From contig JAIENA010000255.1 of NCBI GenBank assembly GCA_019751755.1, positions 1-40,094 of the forward strand: 40,094 bases of DNA, in the 5' to 3' direction. The DNA is from Burkholderiaceae bacterium. Its GTDB lineage: Bacteria > Pseudomonadota > Gammaproteobacteria > Burkholderiales > Burkholderiaceae_D. The notes below the pieces were generated by a model. It was not told the origin of the DNA. It did not search any database and saw only the letters and a program-made list of their open reading frames with translations. Made by a program: the position numbers and the translations under genes. This document shows, one piece after another, positions 7,921 to 16,469 of this stretch; positions within the stretch are counted from its first letter, which is position 1; each line of letters starts with the position of its first letter.

Positions 7921-8838
7921 ATGGCCATCGATCAAGACATCACGCTGAAAAAGCTGGAAGTGTTCCTCGCGTTCATGCGTCTGGGCAGCCTGGCGCGCGC
8001 TGCCGACGAGTTGGGGCTAAGCGCCGTCAGCGTGCACCGGGCCTTGCATACGCTGGAAGAAGGTTTGCGCTGTCCGCTATTCAAGCGCGAAGGCCGCAAC
8101 CTGATCGCGCTGCCCACCGCCTATGCGTTTGCCAAGCATGCGCAACGCGCGCTGGCCGAGTGCGAAGAAGGCGTGCGCAAGGTGCGCGAACTGGCCGGTT
8201 TCGACGCGGGGCGGCTGAAAATCGGTTCACTGTATTCGCTCACTTTGCGCTGCATTCCGCAATTGCTGATCGCGCTGAAGCTGCGCAAGCCGGAGTTGCA
8301 GGTCGACCTGACACTGGGCTCGAATGAAGCACTGTTGCGCAACCTGGCCGACGGGCTGCTCGACGCGATTGTCATCGGGGTGCAACACACGGTCGACGAG
8401 CGGGAACTGGTGTCGGTGCCGCTGTTTGACGATGAAGTGCAATTGGCCGCGCCGGTCGGCTCGGTGTACTCCGGTCTGGAAAAAGTCGACCTGGCGGCCA
8501 TGCGCGATGAAAAATTCATTACGCTCAGTGACGGCTTTGTCACGGCGGACAGTTTCCAGCACGCGTTCCGCCAGGCTGGCTTTGTGCCGGAAACCGTGAT
8601 GCGGGTGGGGGATATTTTTTCGCTGATTAATCTGGTCAGCGGCGGCATCGGCTATAGCCTGTTGCCGGGGCGGGTGGCGGAATTTAGCCCGCGTATCCAG
8701 TTGATTCCACTGGAAACGCGCTATGTGTCGCACCAGCGCATCACGCTGCTGTTGCCGCGCAACCGCGAGCGCGATCCGAATTTGCTGGCGCTGGCGGCGG
8801 AATGCCGCATGTATGGGCAACGCGGTCCGTTGCAATAA
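7921..8838 (+). CDS. mdcR: LysR-family regulator of malonate utilisation, MdcR
   Basis: A 305-residue LysR regulator. The N-terminal winged helix-turn-helix is clear (LEVFLAFMRLGSLARAADEL, then GLSAVSVHRALHTLEEG), followed by the effector-binding domain from about residue 95. Its divergent position next to mdcA and its family likeness point to MdcR, the malonate-responsive activator. There is no Shine-Dalgarno sequence before the ATG. Instead a TACAAT hexamer lies at 7908-7913, so transcription could start at or within a base of the ATG, suggesting a leaderless mRNA; no matching -35 is seen. A terminator of the convergent guaD gene lies just after the stop. Confidence 0.88.
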   Translation: MAIDQDITLKKLEVFLAFMRLGSLARAADELGLSAVSVHRALHTLEEGLRCPLFKREGRNLIALPTAYAFAKHAQRALAECEEGVRKVRELAGFDAGRLKIGSLYSLTLRCIPQLLIALKLRKPELQVDLTLGSNEALLRNLADGLLDAIVIGVQHTVDERELVSVPLFDDEVQLAAPVGSVYSGLEKVDLAAMRDEKFITLSDGFVTADSFQHAFRQAGFVPETVMRVGDIFSLINLVSGGIGYSLLPGRVAEFSPRIQLIPLETRYVSHQRITLLLPRNRERDPNLLALAAECRMYGQRGPLQ

Positions 8839-8863
8839 AAACGCCGGCATGGTTATGCCGGCG
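8837..8863 (-). terminator. Intrinsic terminator of guaD
   Basis: A perfect 9-bp stem CGCCGGCAT/ATGCCGGCG (8842-8850 with 8855-8863) with a 4-base loop. On the minus strand it is followed by five T at 8841-8837. It lies 41 bp past the guaD stop, between the convergent guaD and mdcR. Confidence 0.8.
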
Positions 8864-8904
8864 CTGAATCCGTCATGCCCGGGCGGCATGCGCCCTGCGG
8901 ATGA

Positions 8905-10221
8905 TTACTCGCCGCGCTGATGCACCTGCTTACCGGCCGAATAGGTGGCGGCAACAGTGCGGTCATCGCCCAGCAGCGCCAGCGCGAACAGCAGTTCTTC
9001 CAGGCTGTTGGTGCGGGTGGTGCGGCGTTCCAGCAGCGGCGTGGCTTTCGGGTCGAGCACCACGAAGTCCGCTTCGGCGCCGGCCGCGAAGTTGCCGATA
9101 GTGCCTTCGAGCTGCAGCGAACGGGCGCCGCCCAGCGTCGCCAGGTAGAACATGCGCAACGCCGGCATATACGTGCCACCCATGCGCGCGACTTTGTACG
9201 TCTCGTTCATGGTTTGCAGCATCGAGAACGAGGTGCCGCCGCCAACGTCAGTGGCCAGCGACAGCGTGACGTTTTGCTTGTCGGCTTGCGCGAAGTCGAA
9301 CAGGCCGCTGCCCAGGAACAGGTTGGAGGTGGCGCACATCGACACGGCGGCGCCGGTGGCGGCCATGCGCGCGCGGTCTTCGTTGTCCAGCCACACGCAG
9401 TGCGCATACATCGAACGGGGACGCAGCATGCCGTAGTGGTCATACACGTCCAGGTAGGAGCGCGCGTTCGGGTACAAGGACTTGACCCATGCCACTTCGT
9501 CGGTGTTTTCCGCCACGTGGGTTTGCAGGAACACGTCGGAATACTGCTGCGCCAGTTCGCCGCACAGCTGCATTTGCGCTTCGGTCGAGGTGGGCGCAAA
9601 ACGCGGGGTCAGCGCGTACAACTGGCGGCCATTGTTGTGCCAGCGCTGGATCAACTCTTCGCTCTCGCGCGCGCCGGTTTCCGCCGTGTCTTGCAGGAAG
9701 TCGGGGCAGTTACGGTCCATCATGACCTTACCAGCGATCATGCGCAGGTTGCGTTCCTCGGACGCCGAGAAGAAGGCGTCCACCGATTCCGGATGCACGG
9801 TGCAGAACACCATCGCGGTGGTGGTGCCGCAGCGGGTCAGTTCATCGAGGAAGAAGTCGGCCACGCCACGCGCGTGTTGCGGGTCCTTGAACTGGCGCTC
9901 GGTCGGGAACGTGTAGGTATCGAGCCATGGCAGCAAGCCGGGCGCCGGCGAGGCGATCATGTCGGTCTGCGGGTAGTGGATGTGGGTGTCGATAAAACCC
10001 GGCATGATGACTTTGCCACGGTAATCGCGCACCTGCGTGCCCTCCGGCAGCGTGCCTTTCAACTGGTCGTAGTCGCCGGCCGCCTTGACGCGGTCGCCAT
10101 CGACCACCAGCAGGCCGTCTTCGAACCAGCTGTAGGCATTGTCATGGAAGGCGGGATCCGCGCTGAAGTGCAGGATGCTGGCGCGGAATGCCTTGAGGGT
10201 TGTCTCTTGTTGAATAGTCAT
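8905..10221 (-). CDS. guaD: Guanine deaminase
   Basis: A 438-residue amidohydrolase that converts guanine to xanthine and ammonia. Metal and substrate motifs are in order: PGFIDTHIHYPQ (His80, His82), CGTTTAMVF, LTPRFAPT, QTHVAEN, SMYAHCVWL and ATDVGGGTSFSM. These are the guanine-deaminase versions of the amidohydrolase signatures, so chlorohydrolase relatives are unlikely. The product feeds XdhAB, encoded about 14 kb away in the same cluster. Transcribed divergently from the PurF-like gene across a 209-bp region with a 14-bp palindrome. The ATG at 10221 has only a weak ribosome site. A terminator follows at 8863-8837. Confidence 0.95.
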   Translation of the reverse strand: MTIQQETTLKAFRASILHFSADPAFHDNAYSWFEDGLLVVDGDRVKAAGDYDQLKGTLPEGTQVRDYRGKVIMPGFIDTHIHYPQTDMIASPAPGLLPWLDTYTFPTERQFKDPQHARGVADFFLDELTRCGTTTAMVFCTVHPESVDAFFSASEERNLRMIAGKVMMDRNCPDFLQDTAETGARESEELIQRWHNNGRQLYALTPRFAPTSTEAQMQLCGELAQQYSDVFLQTHVAENTDEVAWVKSLYPNARSYLDVYDHYGMLRPRSMYAHCVWLDNEDRARMAATGAAVSMCATSNLFLGSGLFDFAQADKQNVTLSLATDVGGGTSFSMLQTMNETYKVARMGGTYMPALRMFYLATLGGARSLQLEGTIGNFAAGAEADFVVLDPKATPLLERRTTRTNSLEELLFALALLGDDRTVAATYSAGKQVHQRGE

Positions 10222-10328
10222 GATCGTTAAGGATCTTTTCGGTATCAGTCTGTATTAGGTGGGTCGGTCGGCAGGGCCAGGCGAGCCTGTCACCACATGC
10301 CATAGGAAGTTATCACCGATGATGCCCC

Positions 10329-10342
10329 GGCTCATATGAGCC
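10329..10342. promoter_or_regulatory. 14-bp perfect palindrome between guaD and the PurF-like gene
   Basis: GGCTCATATGAGCC is fully self-complementary and lies near the middle of the 209-bp divergent intergenic region (10222-10430), followed by the AT-rich CTATATATG. Position and symmetry suggest an operator shared by both genes. Its core CATATG also occurs in the LysR-type box upstream of puuD (19645-19661). The protein that binds it is unknown. Confidence 0.45.
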
Positions 10343-10430
10343 TATATATGCCCATTATGTAAAACCAGCCCTACCCTGTGCCATGCGGCGCGCGGTACTG
10401 TCTGGCCTGTAACATTCCAGGAGTCCGACC

Positions 10431-11831
10431 ATGTGTGGCATCGTCGGCGTGCTGACGCACGCCCCTGCTAATCAAACCCTTTACGATGCGCTGCTGTTAT
10501 TGCAGCACCGCGGCCAACAAGCCGCAGGCATCGCCACCGACAACGACAGCGTGTTCGCCATGCATAAAGCGAACGGTCTGGTCACCGATGTCTTCCGCAC
10601 CCGTAACATGCGCACGCTGCGCGGCCGCGCCGGCATCGGCCATTGCAGCTGCGCTGCCTATGGCCCGTCGTGCGACGAGGAAGCGCAGCCGTTTTATGTC
10701 AACGCACCCTACGGCATCACGCTGGCCCATAACGGACAGGTCGCCAATGGCGACGCGCTGCGCCGCGAATTATCGGTGACGGCACGGCGTCATATCAATA
10801 CCCCGTCCGACGCGGAAGTGCTGCTCAACGTGCTGGCGCACGAAGTGCATGCGGCCAGCCAGGGCGAATCGCTGTCGCCGGCCATGCTGTTTACCGCCAT
10901 CGCCTGCCTGCAGCGCCGCGTGCAAGGCTCCTATGCCGCCGTGGCGCAGGTGGCCGGACACGGTATCCTCGCGTTCCGCGATCCGCAAGGCATACGCCCG
11001 CTGTGCCTGGGCCTGCGCGCAGGCGTCGATGGCAACGAATACATGTTCGCCAGCGAATCGGTCGCACTCGAAGGCATGGGCTTTGGCCATGTGCGCGACG
11101 TGGCGCCGGGTGAAGCTATCTATGTCAGCCTGGCTGGCGAACTGCATGCGCGCCAATTGTCCGTGCCTCAGGGCGCGCACCCGTCCGCCTTTGAATTCGT
11201 CAGTCTGGCGCGGCCCGATTCCATCATCGATGGTGCCTCGGTGTATGCGGCACGCCTGAAACTGGGCGAACTGCTGGCCGAACAGGTGCGCGCGCAGCTC
11301 GATGTCGGCGCCATCGATGTGGTGATGCCGTTTGACGACATCGCGCGCCCCGCCGCCATCCAGCTGGCCTTGAAACTGGGCCTGGTGTACCGCGAAGGTT
11401 TTATCCAGAACCGCTATCCGGGCCGCGCCTTCGACTTGCCGCCATCGGCCGTGGTGCGCAAGCCGGTATCCCAGCATGTCAACACCATCAGCACGGAATT
11501 CAAGGGCAAGCGCATCTTGCTGGTGGAAGATGCGATCGTCGACGCCGCCAGCACGCGCGAGATCGTGCAGCTGGCGCGCCTGGCCGGGGCCACCTCGGTG
11601 GCGCTGGCCTCGACCGCGCCGCCGGTGCGGCATCCGAAAGTCTATGGCGTGGACTGGCCGGCACGCAGAAAGCCCGCCAGCATGGGCGCCACGCACGACG
11701 AGATGCGCGCCAACGTCACGGCCGACGCCTTGGTGTTCCAGGATTTAAAGGCTTTGAAGGCCGCCATTGCCGGCGCCAACCCGGCGTTGCGGGAACTGGA
11801 GATTTCCTGCTTTGAATCCTGCCCTGATTAA
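10431..11831 (+). CDS. PurF-like amidophosphoribosyltransferase paralogue with degenerate substrate motifs
   Basis: A 466-residue homologue of amidophosphoribosyltransferase along its whole length. The Ntn-type N-terminus is intact (MCGIVGV with Cys2, LQHRGQQAAGI, AHNGQ at 99-103, SDAEVLLN with Asp127). The glutamine-binding GHxRYxTAG segment reads GHCSCAAYG at 70-78, so the usual Arg73 is Ser. The PRPP loop, normally VDDSIVRGTTS, reads VEDAIVDAAST at 365-375, losing the Arg-Gly-Thr part of the phosphate loop. The linking motifs REGFIQNRY and ARPDSIIDG are normal. It has a good CAGGAGT ribosome site, is divergent from guaD and ends at a bidirectional terminator shared with hiuH. Its degraded sites and catabolic neighbours argue against de novo purine synthesis. 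Real function unknown. Confidence 0.85.
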   Translation: MCGIVGVLTHAPANQTLYDALLLLQHRGQQAAGIATDNDSVFAMHKANGLVTDVFRTRNMRTLRGRAGIGHCSCAAYGPSCDEEAQPFYVNAPYGITLAHNGQVANGDALRRELSVTARRHINTPSDAEVLLNVLAHEVHAASQGESLSPAMLFTAIACLQRRVQGSYAAVAQVAGHGILAFRDPQGIRPLCLGLRAGVDGNEYMFASESVALEGMGFGHVRDVAPGEAIYVSLAGELHARQLSVPQGAHPSAFEFVSLARPDSIIDGASVYAARLKLGELLAEQVRAQLDVGAIDVVMPFDDIARPAAIQLALKLGLVYREGFIQNRYPGRAFDLPPSAVVRKPVSQHVNTISTEFKGKRILLVEDAIVDAASTREIVQLARLAGATSVALASTAPPVRHPKVYGVDWPARRKPASMGATHDEMRANVTADALVFQDLKALKAAIAGANPALRELEISCFESCPD

Positions 11832-11840
11832 CGGCAAATA

Positions 11841-11871
11841 CAACAAAGGGCGCATCAAGCGCCCTTTGTTG
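11841..11871. terminator. Bidirectional terminator between the PurF-like gene and hiuH
   Basis: A perfect 13-bp stem CAACAAAGGGCGC (11841-11853) with GCGCCCTTTGTTG (11859-11871) and a 5-base loop. It lies between two convergent stops, nine bases after the first and 17 before the second. The T-tracts are short, so a structural terminator for both genes is inferred. Confidence 0.7.
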
Positions 11872-11888
11872 CTTCGATCCCGCGAAGT

Positions 11889-12242
11889 TCAGCTGCCGCG
11901 GTAGGTCGAGTACGCCCATGGCGACACCACGATCGGCACGTGGTAGTTGGCGTTCGGGTCGGCGATGCCGAAAGCAATCACCACTTCATCGATGAAACGC
12001 GGCGATGGCAGGTTCACGCCCTGGCCGGCAAAGTAGTCGCCCGCGCCGAACACCAGTTCGTATTTACCGGCCTTGACTTCATCGCCCTGCAGCAGCGGCA
12101 CGTCGCAACGGCCATCGGCGTTGGTGGTGTCGGTCTTTACCAACACTTTTTCAACGCCATTCACGCGGTACAGCTTCAGTTGTACGCCTGCGCCAGGCTT
12201 GCCCTGCGTGATGTCCAAAACGTGGGTGCTCAGCTTGCCCAT
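11889..12242 (-). CDS. hiuH: 5-Hydroxyisourate hydrolase (transthyretin-related)
   Basis: A 117-residue transthyretin-like protein. The N-terminal STHVLD carries the catalytic His, and the C-terminus is the family hallmark YRGS. The enzyme hydrolyses 5-hydroxyisourate, the product of urate oxidation, to OHCU. Here it would act after PuuD. There is no signal peptide, so it is cytosolic. It is transcribed divergently from the Tsx-type channel gene. On its strand an extended -10 (TGTATAAC, plus positions 12275-12282) lacks a good -35, fitting activation from the LysR-type box at 12309-12321. Confidence 0.95.
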   Translation of the reverse strand: MGKLSTHVLDITQGKPGAGVQLKLYRVNGVEKVLVKTDTTNADGRCDVPLLQGDEVKAGKYELVFGAGDYFAGQGVNLPSPRFIDEVVIAFGIADPNANYHVPIVVSPWAYSTYRGS

Positions 12243-12308
12243 AGAGTGTCTCGCTTTCTTATCGGTTGAACTTCGTTATACAAATTAAGGCTCCGCTTGG
12301 AGGCCCGG

Positions 12309-12321
12309 TATGAAAATCATA
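12309..12321. promoter_or_regulatory. LysR-type box between hiuH and the Tsx-type channel gene
   Basis: TATGA-AAA-TCATA is a perfect inverted repeat matching T-N11-A. It lies about 47 bp upstream of the expected hiuH transcription start and 125 bp upstream of the channel gene. The only LysR gene of the purine cluster in the window (19742) is the natural candidate binder, by inference. The rest of the 203-bp gap shows no gene. Confidence 0.45.
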
Positions 12322-12445
12322 TACGGCAGAGCACTGTCAGATATATGTGCCAGCCGATAACAACCATGAAACGGGCGGACATAATCGGGCCTCCAAGACA
12401 TTAAAACCTGGATCAAAACCCAGATCAAACAAAGGGAGACACAAG

Positions 12446-13276
12446 ATGCACAAAGCTTTACGCGTAGCAGCCACCGGTACCATCGCAGCCATGGCATTCG
12501 CCACCGGCATGCAGCAAGCGAGCGCCGCGGACTGGTCCGACACCTCGATCGGTTACCGCTATGGCACCAAATTCGCCGAGCCGTTCAACGCCAAGGACAT
12601 CGACAAGCACGTTGTCAATGTGACCCACGCGAGCGGCAACAAGTACGGCAGCGACTACTTCAACGTGGACTTCCTGGAATCGGACAGCAACGACGCCAAC
12701 GCGCAGGAAGCCTACGTCTTGTACCGCCACACCTTTGACATCGGCGCCATCAGCGGCTCGCCGATCAAGTTTGGCCCGGTGCGCGGCGTTGGCGTCACCG
12801 CCGGCTTTGACTGGAACACCAAGAACGATCCATTCTACGCATCGAAAAAACACATGGTGGTGGCCGGTCCTACCCTGATGCTGGACGTGCCAGGCTTCCT
12901 GAACGTCAGCCTGCTGGCGCTGTGGGAAAGCAACAAGCCGGTCGGCATCAAGAGCCGTTACTCGTATGACACCCACGCCATGCTGAACGCGTCATGGGGC
13001 ATCCCGCTGGGCCACGGCTTCTCGTTCGAAGGCTACGCCAACTTCATCGCCTCCAAAGGCAAAGATGAATTCGGCAACCGGACCAAGCCGGAAACCAACA
13101 TCGACGCCCAGGTCATGTACGACCTGAGCCCATCGCTGAGCATGAAGCCCAACAGCCTGAAAGCCGGCCTGGAATACCAGTACTGGCGCAACAAGTTCGG
13201 CAACAACGCGAAAGGCCCGGCAGGCTCCGGCGCGTTCGCGAAAACCCCGATGGTGCGCGTGGAATACCACTTCTAA
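12446..13276 (+). CDS. Tsx-family outer-membrane channel, probably for nucleosides or purines
   Basis: A 276-residue outer-membrane protein. The signal peptide ends around MQQASA-ADW, and the mature part resembles the nucleoside-specific Tsx channel family: it begins DWSDTSIGYRYG, alternates aromatic beta-strand sequence, and ends in VRVEYHF, a C-terminal Phe as needed for beta-barrel assembly. AAAGGGAG precedes the ATG at 12446. The frame is open 33 codons further upstream, but those would precede a normal signal peptide and are rejected. Divergent from hiuH and inside a purine catabolic cluster, it probably lets urate, guanine or nucleosides cross the outer membrane. The substrate is inference. 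A terminator follows at 13336. Confidence 0.82.
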   Translation: MHKALRVAATGTIAAMAFATGMQQASAADWSDTSIGYRYGTKFAEPFNAKDIDKHVVNVTHASGNKYGSDYFNVDFLESDSNDANAQEAYVLYRHTFDIGAISGSPIKFGPVRGVGVTAGFDWNTKNDPFYASKKHMVVAGPTLMLDVPGFLNVSLLALWESNKPVGIKSRYSYDTHAMLNASWGIPLGHGFSFEGYANFIASKGKDEFGNRTKPETNIDAQVMYDLSPSLSMKPNSLKAGLEYQYWRNKFGNNAKGPAGSGAFAKTPMVRVEYHF

Positions 13277-13335
13277 GCCGGATTCAACTTTGTTATTCAG
13301 CTGGCTTGTTTAAACAATCAAGTGTGTGAACTTTG

Positions 13336-13358
13336 GCCCGGGCAACCGGGCTTTTTTT
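13336..13358 (+). terminator. Intrinsic terminator of the Tsx-type channel gene
   Basis: Stem GCCCGG/CCGGGC with a GCAA tetraloop (13336-13351), followed by seven T (13352-13358), 59 bp past the stop. It also shows that the open frame crossing this point is not the true 5' end of the next gene. Confidence 0.85.
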
Positions 13359-13481
13359 ATGCCCCCCGAGATCCGCGCTTTGAGGTCCATAACGCCGCCC
13401 GGCGTACGAAAAATGCGAAAAGTGCGCAAGTTCGCACCGGATCTGCCAGCCAGCGGCGGATATGGGGTAGAGTTCTGTCTT

Positions 13482-15533
13482 ATGGAATCGACAAGTCAAA
13501 GCGAAGAATTCATCCGGTTGAACTTCCCCAGGCTGGCGGCGGCGCTGGAATACATGCCGGTCGGCGTCACCATCGTCGACACCGACCTGACCATCCGCTT
13601 TTGGAACCCGGCCTTTTGCCAATTGCAGGGGTTTCCGGTTGAAGTGATGCATCCCGGCGTCACCATGGGCGAAGTGTTCCGCTTCATCGCCGGGCGCGGC
13701 GATTATGGGCCGGGCGATATCGAAGCCCACGTGGCCGCCCGCGAAGCGCTGTGCCTGAAGTTCGAGCCGCACAATTTTACGCGGGCCCGGACCGATGGGG
13801 TGCTGCTCAATATCATTGGCCGCCCGATCTATGGCGTCGACGGCGACATCAGTGGTTTCGTCACCATTTACCACGATGTGACTTCCGAGCGGCACTACGA
13901 AGAACAGCTGGAAGCCAAGAACAAGGAACTGCAGCAGGCCAAACAGCTGGCCGAGGCGGCCAGCATGGCCAAGGGCCAGTTCCTGTCCAACATGAGCCAT
14001 GAGATCCGCACGCCGCTCAATTGCGTGATCGGCATGGCGTACCTGGCGCTGAACACCGAATTGGACCCGCGCCAGCGCGACTACCTGGAAAAAATCCGCT
14101 TCGCCGGCGAGCACGTGCTGGGCGTGATTGACGACATCCTCGACATTTCCAAGATCGAGGCCGGCAAGATGGACATCCAGCACATTGATTTTTCACTCGA
14201 CCAGGTGGTCAACACGCTGACCACGGTGGTGGCGCCGAAAGCCGCCACCCGCAAGCTGGAACTGGTGTTCGACTTTGATCCCACGCTGCCGCCGGTGCTG
14301 GTGGGCGACCCGCTGCGGCTGGGCCAGGTGCTGATCAACTACGTCAACAACGCGATCAAGTTCAGCGAGCAAGGCCGGATTGAAATCCGCGCGCGCAAGA
14401 TGGTCGGCGACGCCAACGATTGCCTGGTGCGCTTCGAAGTCAGCGACCAGGGTATCGGCCTGTCGCAGGAGGAAATGGCCAGGCTGTTTGTCTCGTTCCA
14501 GCAAGCCGACACCTCGACCACCCGCGAATACGGCGGCACCGGCCTTGGCCTGGCAATCTGCAAGCAGCTGGCGCAGTTGATGGGCGGCGACGTCGGTGTC
14601 CACAGCCAGCCCGGCGTCGGCAGCACGTTCTGGTTCACGGCGCACCTGGGCGTATCCTATAAAACCTTGCCGGCACTGATCAGCCAGATCGGCGACGCCG
14701 CCGGTGAATTGCTGGCCAACACCCGCGCCTCGGACATGCTGGCGGTGTTGTCGGGGGCGCGCATCCTGCTGGTCGAAGACAATACGTTCAACCAGCAAAT
14801 TGCCCAGGAAATGCTGGAAGACATGGGCGCCGTGGTGCGCCTCGCCAGCAATGGCGCCGATGCACTGGAAGCGTTGCGTCAGGCCGAATTCGACTGCGTG
14901 CTGATGGACATGCAAATGCCGCTGATGGATGGACTGGAAGCGACGCGCCGCATCCGCACCGACCTGCAACTGGCCGCTATTCCGGTCTTGGCCATGACCG
15001 CCACCGCCACCACCGAAGCGCGGATGCGCTGCATCGACGCCGGCATGAACGATTTTATTTCCAAGCCGTTCCATCCCGCATTGATGTACCAGACCATCGC
15101 CAACTGGCTGCCCCGGCGCGGGCCAGCGCAGCCGCAGTCGCCAGTGCCGCCCCCGCCGTCGAGCGACGACAACGCTACCGTGTTCGACTTGTCGGTACTG
15201 TCCGCCCTGCTCGGCGACGACCCGGCCAAGGTGCGCAAATTCGCCTACAAATTCGTACTCAGTTCCCAGGAAGGGGTGCGCGACATGGAGACCGCGCTGG
15301 CGCGTGGTGAAGTGCAACCGGTACGCGAACTGGGCCACCGCATCAAATCGGCGGCGCGCAGCGTCGGCGCCTTCCGCATGGCCGATTTATGCGAAGAGCT
15401 GGAACTACTGGCGCCGGGCGAAGCGGCCAGCGAACAGGCGGGTGCCCGGGACATCGTGGCGCAACTGAAAGCCGTATTGCAGCAGGTGACGCTGCAAGTG
15501 ACGCTGCTGACGGCCTGCACCGCCGGTGAGTGA
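13482..15533 (+). CDS. Hybrid sensor histidine kinase (PAS - HisKA - HATPase - receiver - HPt)
   Basis: A 683-residue soluble hybrid kinase with no membrane segment. Order: a PAS-type domain (about 15-140), a short coiled coil, a HisKA box [14 protein letters not shown] with His173, an ATPase with N-box NYVNNAIKF and GGTGLGLAI, a receiver (about 425-545) with ILLVEDN, phospho-acceptor Asp476 in LMDMQMP and SKPF, then a proline-rich linker and an HPt domain with His619 in [13 protein letters not shown]. All phosphorelay residues are present. The start at 13482 is chosen because the frame upstream runs through the preceding terminator; the ribosome site is weak, so the N-terminus is uncertain. 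No response regulator gene is adjacent. Its input signal is unknown; the position after a purine channel gene may be chance. Confidence 0.85.
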   Translation: MESTSQSEEFIRLNFPRLAAALEYMPVGVTIVDTDLTIRFWNPAFCQLQGFPVEVMHPGVTMGEVFRFIAGRGDYGPGDIEAHVAAREALCLKFEPHNFTRARTDGVLLNIIGRPIYGVDGDISGFVTIYHDVTSERHYEEQLEAKNKELQQAKQLAEAASMAKGQFLSNMSHEIRTPLNCVIGMAYLALNTELDPRQRDYLEKIRFAGEHVLGVIDDILDISKIEAGKMDIQHIDFSLDQVVNTLTTVVAPKAATRKLELVFDFDPTLPPVLVGDPLRLGQVLINYVNNAIKFSEQGRIEIRARKMVGDANDCLVRFEVSDQGIGLSQEEMARLFVSFQQADTSTTREYGGTGLGLAICKQLAQLMGGDVGVHSQPGVGSTFWFTAHLGVSYKTLPALISQIGDAAGELLANTRASDMLAVLSGARILLVEDNTFNQQIAQEMLEDMGAVVRLASNGADALEALRQAEFDCVLMDMQMPLMDGLEATRRIRTDLQLAAIPVLAMTATATTEARMRCIDAGMNDFISKPFHPALMYQTIANWLPRRGPAQPQSPVPPPPSSDDNATVFDLSVLSALLGDDPAKVRKFAYKFVLSSQEGVRDMETALARGEVQPVRELGHRIKSAARSVGAFRMADLCEELELLAPGEAASEQAGARDIVAQLKAVLQQVTLQVTLLTACTAGE

Positions 15534-15587
15534 ACCACCGCAGACCCTGTATCATCGCGCCACCACTCACCACCACTGGATTAATTT

Positions 15588-16049
15588 ATGCATATTTGGG
15601 TCGATGCGGACGCCTGTCCCGCCGTGATCAAGGACATCCTGTTCCGCGTCGCCGAGCGCGCGCAGTTGAACCTCACGCTGGTCGCCAATCAGTTGATGCG
15701 CGTGCCGGGGTCGCGCTTTATCCGCGCGCTGCAAGTGCCGGCGGGCGCCGACGTGGCCGATGCTGAAATCGTGGCGCGGGTCAGTCCGGGCGACATCGTC
15801 GTGACCGGCGACATTCCGCTGGCGGCGCTGGTGCTGGACAAAGGCGGGCTGCCGCTCAATCCGCGCGGCGACTGGTATACCAAGGATACGATTGCCCAGC
15901 AGTTGACCATGCGCAGTTTCATGGAAGAGTTGCGCGGCGCCGGCGTCGATACCGGCGGCCCGGCCGCGTTTTCGCAGGGCGACCGGCAGAATTTCGCCAA
16001 TGCGCTGGACCGCGAACTGGCGCGCCGCAAACGGCAGGCCGGGGCTTAG
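15588..16049 (+). CDS. YaiI/UPF0178 family protein
   Basis: A 153-residue protein beginning [11 protein letters not shown], the signature of the UPF0178 (YaiI/YqxD) family of PIN-like fold proteins. The conserved segments [19 protein letters not shown] and [13 protein letters not shown] are present. The acidic residues resemble a nuclease-type metal site, but no activity is established for the family as far as I know. It starts 54 bp after the kinase gene with a modest CTGGA ribosome site, so it may be read through from it. Confidence 0.88.
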   Translation: MHIWVDADACPAVIKDILFRVAERAQLNLTLVANQLMRVPGSRFIRALQVPAGADVADAEIVARVSPGDIVVTGDIPLAALVLDKGGLPLNPRGDWYTKDTIAQQLTMRSFMEELRGAGVDTGGPAAFSQGDRQNFANALDRELARRKRQAGA

Positions 16050-16073
16050 CCGGTTCGGGTGCCGCGCGGGAGA

Positions 16074-16313
16074 TCAGGCGACCAGGTCGAGCCGTTTCAA
16101 GCGCTGTCCATACACGCCCCAGATGCACTCCTCGCCATCAACGCTGCCACACAAGACCCAGCCGGTGCGGATCTTGCGCACCGAAACCGGCACTTCCAAC
16201 GCGCGCGACAGTTTCTCGGCCCAGCCGGTGGCGGCGCCCTGCCCTTTGAACAATTCGTGGCCGTCCACGATGACGGTGGCGTCGAACACCGGTGCTGCAA
16301 AAATCGAATCCAT
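16074..16313 (-). CDS. Small protein of unknown function (79 aa)
   Basis: A 79-residue cytosolic-looking protein, MDSIFAAPVFDATVIVDG at the start. AAGGAG seven bases before the ATG at 16313 supports it as a real gene. It has two cysteines (WVLCGSV and EECIWGVYG), no signal peptide and no membrane segment. I do not recognise the family. It is convergent with the YaiI-family gene. On its own strand the next gene upstream is far away, with a terminator (16420-16445) on the hutH-like side, so it probably has its own promoter in 16314-16419. Confidence 0.65.
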   Translation of the reverse strand: MDSIFAAPVFDATVIVDGHELFKGQGAATGWAEKLSRALEVPVSVRKIRTGWVLCGSVDGEECIWGVYGQRLKRLDLVA

Positions 16314-16418
16314 ATGGCTCTCCTTAACTTAAACGAACGTAACGTGGCGCCATCATAAGACTTGCCGTGCCGAAGTGCAAAAAGCCGTGTGCTGTGCGGT
16401 TGCGCTCCGGGTCAACGC

Positions 16419-16445
16419 AAAAAACCCCGGTTTCCCGGGGTTTTT
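16419..16445 (-). terminator. Terminator of the lyase gene (works on both strands by symmetry)
   Basis: Stem CCCCGG/CCGGGG (16425-16430 with 16435-16440) and loop TTTC. It has six A on the left (T on the minus strand) and five T on the right. It lies 24 bp past the stop of the minus-strand lyase gene. Confidence 0.85.
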
Positions 16446-16469
16446 CAGTGTAGCGTGCGACCGAGAGGC

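Noticed and set aside
10222..10430. A xanthine/guanine riboswitch upstream of guaD or the PurF-like gene
   Set aside because: I could not recognise a known purine or NMT1-type riboswitch core by eye; only a palindrome is evident. An Infernal scan with the Rfam models would decide.
13326..13481. A longer start for the hybrid kinase
   Set aside because: The frame would begin inside the terminator of the preceding gene.
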